A stretch of DNA of 5,451 bases. Source: an uncultured Flavobacterium sp. (GTDB lineage: Bacteria > Bacteroidota > Bacteroidia > Flavobacteriales > Flavobacteriaceae). A program made the translations under genes and the position numbers. The notes under the pieces are model-generated. The model did no database searches, was not told the DNA's origin, and saw only the letters and a program-made list of their open reading frames with translations. Below, one piece after another: positions 1-5,441 of this stretch (its first letter is position 1; each line of letters opens with the position of its first letter). Location of the stretch: positions 1 through 5,451 of the forward strand of contig NZ_CALFIG010000257.1 of the NCBI RefSeq assembly GCF_937876455.1. The letters run 5' to 3'.

Positions 1-34
1 AAACACTCTCTTAGTTTTGAACTAAATCAGTCCA
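1..34 (-). repeat. IS-end-like sequence, left edge
   Basis: Read on the minus strand, bases 34-30 give TGGAC and bases 14-1 give CTAAGAGAGTGTTT. The right edge of the window has TGGAC at 5418-5422 and CTAAGAGAGTATTT at 5428-5441 on the plus strand, so 13 of 14 core bases match in inverted orientation. The spacing between the two blocks differs (15 bases here, 5 at the right). The sequence supplies the stop codon that ends the shortened Abi-alpha frame, as expected if an insertion sequence begins here and continues to the left. The transposase gene would be outside the window, so the IS family cannot be named. Confidence 0.5.
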
Positions 35-402
35 CTTTTTGCTGACGATTTACATGTACATGCTGAAACAAATAGTCCTGCCCATAATTCTTGAACTTCA
101 TCATTATCACTCAATGAACCATTTTCAATAATAGAAAGCGCGACTCTCGGGTGCGCTTTTATTTGTAGCTGTTCGTCTCTGAACTCCACTTTTCCTTGAG
201 CCTTTTGTAATATTTGTAATATATTATTAAGCCTCCATTGTCTTACTTGGTCTTTCAAAAGAAGTCCAACTTCTTCTAATGCAGGTGCACATACTCTTTT
301 CAAAAAGCCTTCTATTCCTTCAAAAGATTTTGTAACAGAAGTATTAATTGCGTCTCCGATAGGTTTTATTCCAAATATATCCAATTCCTTATTTTCGTTC
401 AT
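22..402 (-). pseudogene. Abi-alpha (DUF4393-like) protein, C-terminally truncated
   Basis: The 126-residue product carries the N-terminal half of the Abi-alpha family, proteins associated with abortive infection in phage defence but without a well-defined biochemical activity. The start fits the family: FGIKPIGDAIN at residues 10-20, then the helical stretch PALEEVGLLLKDQVRQWRLNN (40-60). The conserved HPRVALSIIENGSLSDND block follows at 84-101 and ELWAGLFVSACT at 105-116. Family members usually run to about 200-280 residues, and after WAGLFVSACT they continue with a C-terminal helical half that is absent here. The last residues (about 117-126) do not look like the family and run into the edge sequence, where a TAG at 22-24 ends the frame. 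The ATG lies at 402-400. It follows the toxin-immunity operon on the same strand but has its own promoter-like region. The truncated protein is probably inactive, although this cannot be proven from sequence. Confidence 0.75.
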
Positions 403-408
403 ATTGAG

Positions 409-431
409 TTGTTGTTAAATATTGTTGTTAA
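409..431 (-). repeat. Tandem 10-base repeat in the Abi-alpha leader
   Basis: TTGTTGTTAA occurs at 409-418 and again at 422-431 on the plus strand, so the minus-strand leader carries TTAACAACAA twice with a 13-base period. The copies lie just upstream of the ATG and flank the likely -7 region. They could be an operator half-site pair, or just A-rich leader sequence typical of Bacteroidota. Confidence 0.4.
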
Positions 432-468
432 CTTATATATATACGAAATTTTATACTAGTATCATAAC
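420..468 (-). promoter_or_regulatory. Likely promoter of the Abi-alpha gene
   Basis: Minus-strand reading gives GTTATGATACTAG, then AAAATTTCGTATA, AAGTT, and an ATATTTAA element near 425-418 that resembles the Bacteroidota -7 box TAnnTTTG but lacks the final G. The outer part (441-468) aligns with 2573-2602 upstream of the toxin gene, differing by a 2-base insertion and a few substitutions. The AAGTT and ATATTT elements also fall at comparable distances in both. The shared layout is the main reason for the call; the -7 box alone is weak. Confidence 0.45.
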
Positions 469-563
469 CATAAGGTAAGATTAGCTATTATTTCATTTAT
501 TGAATTGTAAATTAAAATATAAAAAAATGGTTTTACGGTTTTTCGTTTTAAAAGAAAAGCCAC

Positions 564-596
564 TAATACTACAAATTATTGTTGTAGGTTGTATTA
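564..596 (-). terminator. Possible terminator after the immunity gene
   Basis: An inverted repeat pairs TAATAC (564-569) with GTATTA (591-596) and TACAA (570-574) with TTGTA (582-586). This leaves a 7-base loop and a 4-base bulge. On the minus strand it overlaps the stop codon of the immunity gene and is followed by GTGGCTTTTCTTTT. The stem is A+T-rich and the U tract is interrupted, so termination here would be weak. A longer T run on the minus strand lies at 527-521. Confidence 0.35.
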
Positions 597-980
597 TTGA
601 TTTTTTAACATTTTTTCATATTCACTATTTGCTATCGAATCAAGTTCTTTACTTCTATATAAGTGTAAGCAGTTGTTAATTATTACTTTTTTACCATAAA
701 AATCACTATTCTTTGGAGGTGTTAATATTTTTAAGGCAAAATTTCGACCTAAACTATCAGCAATTTTTGTATTAGCATATTCCAATACTTCAAAATTTGC
801 CATAATAGATTGTTCACTTTTTAATAATGTATCAAATTTTTCACCAAATGATTGATTTAAACAACTTATAAATACTGTAGATTTATAAGCATTAATCCAG
901 TTCTCTTTTGCTTTGTTAATGTTATTTATTGATTTACAAGAAATAATAAATAGAGAAATAAATAATATTCTTTTTTTCAT
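594..980 (-). CDS. Tai4-like amidase immunity lipoprotein
   Basis: The 128-residue protein begins with a short signal peptide ending in the lipobox IISC (residues 12-15), so Cys15 should be lipidated and the mature protein held at a membrane in the periplasm. The mature part resembles the Tai4 immunity family, which blocks Tae4 peptidoglycan amidases. It has an early helix with a cysteine (NAYKSTVFISCLNQSFG, 30-46) and the C-terminal signature NNCLHLYRSKELDSIA (102-117). Cys40 and Cys104 could form a disulfide. The gene begins 6 bases after the stop of the Tae4-like toxin and is almost certainly co-transcribed with it, the usual toxin-then-immunity order. Position +2 after the cysteine is Lys, with no acidic residues nearby, in contrast to the toxin. 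The likely role is self-protection in the periplasm against the amidase next door. The family call rests on recognised motifs and gene order, not on an alignment. Confidence 0.72.
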   Translation of the reverse strand: MKKRILFISLFIISCKSINNINKAKENWINAYKSTVFISCLNQSFGEKFDTLLKSEQSIMANFEVLEYANTKIADSLGRNFALKILTPPKNSDFYGKKVIINNCLHLYRSKELDSIANSEYEKMLKNQ

Positions 981-986
981 GTTTTT

Positions 987-2507
987 TTAATTAAGTTCCC
1001 ATATATCTATGTAGTTTACTCCACCAGTTGGATTAAACCAACATTCCCCAGGACAATGACTATTATTGATTATATCTGCATGACCTGTTGCAAATAATCC
1101 TGGATAATTTGCTATCATAATATATATTCCCTTTTTACTTGATAGTAATGTTGGGAAATTTTCACCATTGGTTCCTCCTTGAAGACCAGTTAAATGATTT
1201 GATCCAGTTGGCACACCAAAAGTTTTTCTCATCCATGCATTAAGATTTTTAGCATTCAAAAAATAATTTTTATTGTCAGCCCCTGTTTCTGTTTGACCTG
1301 AAATAAAAGGAATGGTAACACCTGAGTAATTTAATGCTCTTGAAACTCTAATTGCACAAGCATTACTGTATGCATTTGGATTATTTAAATGAGAATTATA
1401 CAATTGTCCACCTACTAATTGATAAACTTCAGGTGCTGGCATATAACCCCCATTAATTGTTGGAAAAGAACTATTAAATGCATTCCAACTTGGGAGATTT
1501 TGTGGAGGAAATGTTAAGTTTGGATTTTCCCAATATTGTGCATCATATTCACCATCACTTCCTTCACTAACACCTAAAAACCAACTCTTAAATTGAGCCC
1601 AAGTGGTATTTGGATGCTGCATGAAAAAATTAATTGCCCAACTTGCAATTAATTCTCCTTCATATAATGGTGTAAAATAACTTATTATACTTTTTCTCAA
1701 TTCAATTGTTTGAGTATTTAGCCAAGCTATTTGTGTACTTGATAGACCTAAATAATTACTTTCAGGATCATGAGCATCTATTATGTAGTAGTAATAATTT
1801 GTAACTGGTGTTGTTGAAATTAAAGTTGATGAACCTGTTCCACCACCATAACCTCCGCCTCCAGGATAGCTTCCTTCTCTTTCAACACAAACGTTTATAG
1901 TGCCATAATATGTCGTACTACAATTTGAACCTGCAATGTGTGTAGTTCCTCCCCAATCACATAGATGGGTTACAACATCATAACAATCAATATATGTCAA
2001 TTTAGAATTTACATCGTTTGAATTATATACTATTGGAGTTACTTCTGGTTGATATTGAAAATTAAATGACGAGTGAGGTAAACCGTATTGAATTTCATTT
2101 AACAAATTGTATTTTATAATAACCGCTTTGATTGTATTATCATTGTCTGTTTCAACAACTAAATTTTCAAAATAATTATGAACTAAATTATCTCTGGTAA
2201 TTAAGAATGTATATGACGTTTTATTTTCTTCTTCTAATACCGTTGCAGGTTGTTCTGAAATTGTAAAACCATATTGGTCTTCCATTACAGTCTTTCCTAG
2301 AGTAGAAATGTTATTTGTATTTTTTGATTTTGGTAATTTAGAAAAAGCATTGTTAAATTTTTCGTTTTTAGTTAATTCTTCAAAGGTTTTTTCATAAATT
2401 TTCACATGACTATGTTCATGATTTTCGGTAATTTTTTCTTCAACACTACAATTTGTTAATAGTAATGATGTAATGACTAGGCTTAAATAAATTATCTTTT
2501 TTTTCAT
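987..2507 (-). CDS. Lipoprotein toxin with C-terminal Tae4-like amidase domain
   Basis: The 506-residue protein starts with a lipoprotein signal peptide whose lipobox is LTNC (17-20). Cys20 is followed by SVEE and a His/Glu-rich stretch. Residues 40-170 are a unique N-terminal region. Four cysteines follow (175, 183, 196, 207), then a glycine-rich linker (215-224) and an unassigned segment with many Trp and Tyr (236-350). The C-terminal part (about 355-506) resembles Tae4, a family of T6SS effectors that cut peptide crosslinks in peptidoglycan. The catalytic cysteine motif NACAIRVSRALN (382-393) contains Cys384, the histidine motif GHADII (475-480) contains His476, and a CPGEC loop (485-489) and the ending YIDIWEL complete the fold. 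Tae4 enzymes use an Asp in the loop region; Glu488 may take that place here. Ordinary Tae4 proteins are single-domain and about 160 residues, so this is a multidomain, lipid-anchored version. The ATG at 2507 is followed directly by the signal peptide, which fixes the start. Confidence 0.78.
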   Translation of the reverse strand: MKKKIIYLSLVITSLLLTNCSVEEKITENHEHSHVKIYEKTFEELTKNEKFNNAFSKLPKSKNTNNISTLGKTVMEDQYGFTISEQPATVLEEENKTSYTFLITRDNLVHNYFENLVVETDNDNTIKAVIIKYNLLNEIQYGLPHSSFNFQYQPEVTPIVYNSNDVNSKLTYIDCYDVVTHLCDWGGTTHIAGSNCSTTYYGTINVCVEREGSYPGGGGYGGGTGSSTLISTTPVTNYYYYIIDAHDPESNYLGLSSTQIAWLNTQTIELRKSIISYFTPLYEGELIASWAINFFMQHPNTTWAQFKSWFLGVSEGSDGEYDAQYWENPNLTFPPQNLPSWNAFNSSFPTINGGYMPAPEVYQLVGGQLYNSHLNNPNAYSNACAIRVSRALNYSGVTIPFISGQTETGADNKNYFLNAKNLNAWMRKTFGVPTGSNHLTGLQGGTNGENFPTLLSSKKGIYIMIANYPGLFATGHADIINNSHCPGECWFNPTGGVNYIDIWELN

Positions 2508-2549
2508 ATTATGGTGTTTTAAAAAAGTTTTATTTTCCGTTTAGTTTGG

Positions 2550-2582
2550 CAAATATAGCCTACAACTTGTTTATACGCGAAA
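2550..2582 (-). promoter_or_regulatory. Promoter of the toxin-immunity operon
   Basis: The minus strand reads TATATTTG at 2557-2550, a perfect match to the Bacteroidota -7 consensus TAnnTTTG. TTTCGC at 2582-2577, 19 bases upstream, is a weak -33 element. Transcription would start near 2543, giving a leader of about 35 bases to the ATG. Confidence 0.55.
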
Positions 2583-2602
2583 TTTTCAACTTGTATCTTA
2601 AC
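2563..2602 (-). promoter_or_regulatory. Repeat and shared element upstream of toxin promoter
   Basis: CAACTTGT occurs at 2563-2570 and 2587-2594 in direct orientation, 24 bases apart, on either side of the predicted -33 position. The part from 2573 to 2602 is nearly identical to 441-468 upstream of the Abi-alpha gene. A regulator binding site is one explanation; common descent of the two promoters is another. Confidence 0.35.
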
Positions 2603-2829
2603 ATTTTATAAGATTAAAGAAAGTTTCTTTTATTATTTTTTTTCAAATTTATTGTTTGAAACATATTCTATATATGCGTATTTACACGTAAATTAATAGG
2701 TGATTTTACACCGTTTTTTTTCAGACACTTTAAGATTTTATTTTTGTATACTTAAAATTTTAATTTCCTTCGGTTTCTTGTATCGGTACCTCACCCATTT
2801 TTGCAAAAGAAAAAAAGGAAAAAAAGAAA
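2603..2829. other. T-rich intergenic stretch without a recognised gene
   Basis: This stretch lies upstream of the toxin operon and before the GC-rich block. It is AT-rich with long T runs, then A runs near its right end (about 2803-2829). A frame open on the plus strand across 2700-2969 reads through T runs and low-complexity codons and shows no protein family. I find no convincing promoter pair or RNA gene. Confidence 0.5.
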
Positions 2830-2834
2830 GCTCT

Positions 2835-2849
2835 CTTTCCAGCGGAAAG
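2835..2849. repeat. Perfect short hairpin at the edge of the GC-rich block
   Basis: CTTTCC (2835-2840) and GGAAAG (2844-2849) form a perfect 6-base stem with a 3-base AGC loop. It sits where the A-rich stretch ends and the GC-rich block begins. Confidence 0.5.
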
Positions 2850-2881
2850 GACGAACGGAAACGGAGGGGAAACCCGACTGG

Positions 2882-2952
2882 TAGTGAGGAGTGCACGCTA
2901 GTTTTGCTGTCTTTTTTTCATTTTCTTTTCAAAAAAACACTCTTCCTCACTA
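2882..2952. repeat. Long imperfect stem-loop
   Basis: TAGTGAGGA (2882-2890) is the exact reverse complement of TCCTCACTA (2944-2952). The stem extends with GTG (2891-2893) against CAC (2938-2940) across a 3-base bulge. Further in, seven T (2912-2918) face seven A (2931-2937). The result is a two-part stem with an asymmetric internal loop at 2894-2911. An RNA structure, a protein binding site or an element end are all possible. Confidence 0.55.
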
Positions 2953-3366
2953 TACAGGCGGGGCAATAAACACCCCCAAGCACCGCAGAAAAGGAACTGT
3001 AGCGTAAGCGGAAGTTGCTTTTTCGAGGAGCGCAGTGGCGGGGTTGCGGCAATCGAACAGCCACCGCAGGATGAGAGCGAAGCGGAGTTGACGTAGTGGA
3101 GCGTAATGCTGTGAGCGTAATACGGCGGGGAAACACTATCACACCGCCTTTGGCGTACCTTGATTTAGGGCGAAGTGCTAACGGCGCCAACCCCGATGGC
3201 TGAGCGAAGGAGCAACCGCCCAAACTATAAGGGGCGGCAGACAGCCTATGGCTGAAATGAAGCGAAAGATAGCCTGCGGACTGTAGCTGAATGAAGCGGT
3301 AGGGTGAATGTGGTAGCCCCGACGAACGTAAGGTAGGTGGCGTGTGAAGATGAGGAAGTGTGGCAC

Positions 3367-3404
3367 AAAAAAAACAGTGGCTTGTTGAAGCGACTGTTTT
3401 TTTT
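3367..3404. terminator. Strong bidirectional intrinsic terminator
   Basis: Eight A (3367-3374) are followed by CAGT, G, GCTT, the loop GTTG, AAGC, G, ACTG, and then eight T (3397-3404). The stem has 8 G/C-containing pairs with one central G-G mismatch, extended by A-T pairs, and the same structure works on both strands. On the plus strand it would end any transcript from the GC-rich block; no annotated gene lies immediately upstream on either strand. It also insulates the ATPase gene from upstream transcription. Confidence 0.75.
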
Positions 3405-3500
3405 ATAGTGGTGCACTGACTGCGGAATGGAGGGTGTTAACCGACTGGAGCAGCCGAACGGAACAAAACCACCGACTGGAGAGAGACCGCTTGATTGCCC

Positions 3501-3743
3501 TTTACTAAATATGCTTTTGTTTTTCTACCCACTTTTCAAAGCCAAAAGGTTTTCTTACTGTAACGGTAAACATTGCTAAGCACAGATTACTTCGTCAGTT
3601 CACTTCGTTCGTGTGCAAATTCGCGCTATCTGGTAACACTTAAAGTCACATATTGCTAGTTTAATTTGAACAACTGAATAAGATAATTTTTGTACTGAAT
3701 TTTATACCAAATTATATACTAATTAACTGGATTACTTTCTTAA
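3501..3743. other. Intergenic segment with cassette-boundary-like sequence
   Basis: No gene is visible. Composition returns to AT-rich. Near 3580-3616 GCACA pairs with TGTGC around ACTTCGT copies (3589-3595 and 3602-3608), and TTAAAGTCACATATTGC follows at 3640-3656. From memory, similar sequences, with TAACGGT before and AGTCACAAATTGC after, recur between accessory genes in flavobacterial genomes; this is recall and was not checked by search. Confidence 0.3.
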
Positions 3744-3773
3744 ATTGAAAGTTCAATAAATTTTGTATATTTG
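3744..3773 (+). promoter_or_regulatory. Promoter of the AAA ATPase gene
   Basis: TATATTTG at 3766-3773 matches the Bacteroidota -7 box exactly, and ATTGAAAG with TTG at 3745-3747 lies 18 bases upstream as the -33 box. Transcription would begin near 3780, leaving a leader of only about 12 A/T bases before the start codon. Confidence 0.6.
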
Positions 3774-3791
3774 TATTAATTTATAAAAAAA

Positions 3792-4823
3792 TTGAGCCAA
3801 TTTGATTACATAAAAGATATAGCTAAGTATGGTCTTGAAAATGACCAGGAGAAATTATTTTCTGTTTTGAATGAACTTATTGAGTATTCAAAAAAGAGTA
3901 AAAAGACTAATTTTGCAATACAATTACAATCGATTTTAAAAGATTCTATTCGTCAACAAAAAATAAGTCCATTAACTAAAGTTGGTTCAGACTCTTATTT
4001 CAATAAACTTGAAGACAAGGAAGTTGGAGATTTAATATTAGAAAAATTAACTTCTGATTATCGTCTTAATAATATTGTTGCTGATAAAAATGTAATTGAT
4101 AATTTAAATCATTTTATTGAAGAGCACCATAAATCTGAAATTTTAAGAAAGTTTGATTTACCTATTGCTAATAAGTTATTACTGCATGGGCCATCTGGAT
4201 GTGGAAAAACTTTAGCATCTTATGTTGTTGCTGGAGAATTAAATAAAATGATGGTTGTTGTGAATTTAGGAGCAATTGTTTCTTCTAAATTAGGAGAAAC
4301 TAGTAAAAATTTATCAAAAATATTTCGCAAAGCAGCTTCAGAAGATTGTATCATTTTTATTGATGAATTTGATTCATTAGGTAAAGTTAGAGATTACAGT
4401 CAAGATCACGGTGAAATGAAAAGAGTTGTGAACACTATACTTCAACTATTTGATTATTTACCGCAATCTAGTATTGTTATAGCTGCTACCAATCAAAAAG
4501 AAATGTTGGACGAAGCTCTATTAAGAAGATTCGATTTTTCTATTGGATTTAATTTACCTACTGAAAAAGAAATAAAAGACTTGATTTCTTTAACATTAAA
4601 AAATGGTAATTTCACTTTTGATAACAAAACGAAAGCTAATAAAGTAATCAAAAGTTCAATTGGATTATCTTATTATAGTATCCAAAAAACTTTGGTCACA
4701 GCTATTAAACGTAGTTTGTTTGCAATTACCATTACCCAACCAGAACTTATTTTATCTGCAAAAATAGATACTTCTGTATGGCAGAATTTAATAGAGATTG
4801 AAAAAGAATCAATTAAAATCTAA
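3792..4823 (+). CDS. ietA: AAA ATPase of the IetAS type
   Basis: The 343-residue protein is an AAA ATPase. Residues 1-60 form the helical N-terminal region seen in ATPases that accompany S8 proteases. The AAA module starts near 125, with Walker A GPSGCGKT (133-140), a likely pore loop SKLGET (165-170), Walker B IIFIDEFD (187-194, Asp191 and Glu192), sensor 1 AATN (231-234) and an arginine pair in LLRRFDF (243-249). A C-terminal helical lid carries GLSYYSIQK (291-299). All ATP-hydrolysis residues are present, so it looks functional. In IetAS defence loci this ATPase works with a subtilisin-like protease, IetS. The start is TTG at 3792: an in-frame stop at 3777-3779 limits extension upstream, and the first in-frame Met is only at residue 153, inside the ATPase core. 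No Shine-Dalgarno sequence is seen. Its stop codon abuts the convergent protease remnant. The symbol is used by family likeness. Confidence 0.72.
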   Translation: MSQFDYIKDIAKYGLENDQEKLFSVLNELIEYSKKSKKTNFAIQLQSILKDSIRQQKISPLTKVGSDSYFNKLEDKEVGDLILEKLTSDYRLNNIVADKNVIDNLNHFIEEHHKSEILRKFDLPIANKLLLHGPSGCGKTLASYVVAGELNKMMVVVNLGAIVSSKLGETSKNLSKIFRKAASEDCIIFIDEFDSLGKVRDYSQDHGEMKRVVNTILQLFDYLPQSSIVIAATNQKEMLDEALLRRFDFSIGFNLPTEKEIKDLISLTLKNGNFTFDNKTKANKVIKSSIGLSYYSIQKTLVTAIKRSLFAITITQPELILSAKIDTSVWQNLIEIEKESIKI

Positions 4824-5411
4824 TTAATTCTCTACTTCAAGATCAATACCATTGTCAATTTCGACGTGATTATTAATTTTTAGCATTTCAGAATACAGAT
4901 TACTATCTCCATCAATACTTATAATTTCAGTTATTTTAATTACAATTGAAAACGGGTTATTCAACCTTTCATATTGTTTAGTATAAGCATTCTTAACTAA
5001 GCAACGTACAGATAAAGCTAATGAATCATTAATTAAATTATAATCATATGGTTGTAAGCGATATTGCATAAATTGTGAATTTGAAAATTGTCTATTGTCA
5101 ATAGAAAAATGATCTTCACTCCAGGGAAAATTTTTAATTCCATAAATTGGAGTTCCAGCTTTAGTGTCATCTCCTTTTTTTATTACACCATTAGCTATAT
5201 CATCAATATTGGTATTTTGAACTAAATTAAATGATATATGTAAGGGTAAATAATCTAATTGGTTATCTTTTATAGGTGAAAAACTATAACATAATGAAAT
5301 ATCAAATTGTAACTTATTACCGCTTTCTTTCAAATATTTTGGTAATTCAATTGGAATTTTAATAATCTCACCAATTTTTATAGAATCTTCTATAATATGT
5401 ACGTCTTCAAA
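4824..5411 (-). pseudogene. C-terminal fragment of S8 subtilisin-like protease
   Basis: The frame is open from 5411 down to the stop at 4826-4824, about 195 codons, with an in-frame TAG immediately upstream (5414-5412). The text reads as the C-terminal beta-sandwich of large S8 proteases found beside AAA ATPases. The lead-in is EIIKIPIELPKYLKESGNK, followed by LQFDISLCYSFSPIKDNQ, LPLHISFNLVQN, the WSEDHF motif, and FSIVIKITEI near the end. These proteases usually have roughly 700-850 residues, so the catalytic Asp, His and Ser portion is gone. The loss coincides with the IS-end-like sequence at the right edge. A TTG at 5333 could start a shorter 169-residue product, but homologous sequence continues upstream of it, so a start there is unlikely. 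The orientation against the ATPase gene is unexpected, as these partners are normally co-directional. The family call is from recognised sequence style; no active-site motif is available. Confidence 0.65.
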
Positions 5412-5441
5412 CTAAATTGGACTTTTGCTAAGAGAGTATTT
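5411..5441 (+). repeat. IS-end-like sequence, right edge
   Basis: TGGAC (5418-5422) followed by CTAAGAGAGTATTT (5428-5441) mirrors the left edge in inverted orientation. Bases 5411-5429 also resemble 21-43 in direct orientation (ACTAAAT, ACTTTT, GCT), so the ends share more than one block. The protease frame breaks exactly here. The likely reading is the end of an insertion sequence that continues to the right of the window. Confidence 0.5.

Larger units (their letters stand above)
2830..3500. other. GC-rich, hairpin-rich non-coding block
   Basis: Base composition changes abruptly here: the line at 3001-3060 has 35 G or C of 60, against 13 of 60 at 4081-4140. The open frames are shadows rich in Arg, Pro and Ser with no family likeness. 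Instead the block carries short degenerate motifs of the type AGCG(T/A)AA: 3001-3010, 3076-3085, 3099-3107, 3113-3121, 3202-3209 and 3261-3268. Many lie between complementary arms. Examples are CCGC 3064-3067 with GCGG 3082-3085, GGCGG 3124-3128 with CCGCC 3144-3148, CGCC 3145-3148 with GGCG 3152-3155, and CCGCCC 3216-3221 with GGGCGG 3232-3237. CCGACTGG occurs three times (2874, 3441, 3472) and CGAACGGAA twice (2852, 3455). It may be a long structured RNA ending at the terminator at 3367-3404, or the control region or remnant of a mobile element. No mobilisation or transposase gene is present to decide. Confidence 0.55.

Noticed and set aside
2700..2969. Open frame on the plus strand, 89 codons
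   Set aside because: It spans T-rich and A-rich low-complexity DNA and then the GC-rich block, with no domain, no plausible start signal and Lys/Phe runs that follow base composition.
2918..3223. Open frame on the minus strand, 101 codons
   Set aside because: The Arg/Pro/Ser-rich translation comes from the repeat-laden GC-rich block. It shows no family likeness, and hairpins explain the sequence better.
2996..3340. CRISPR-like repetition of AGCG motifs
   Set aside because: The motifs are short, degenerate and irregularly spaced. There are no constant repeats, no uniform spacers and no cas genes.
3178..3366. Open frame on the minus strand, 62 codons
   Set aside because: It lies in the same non-coding block and overlaps the frame above. 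It has no promoter or recognisable motif.
4824..5333. Stand-alone 169-residue gene starting at TTG 5333
   Set aside because: The reading frame and family-like sequence continue upstream to 5411, where they stop at the IS-like end, so this is the tail of a larger gene.
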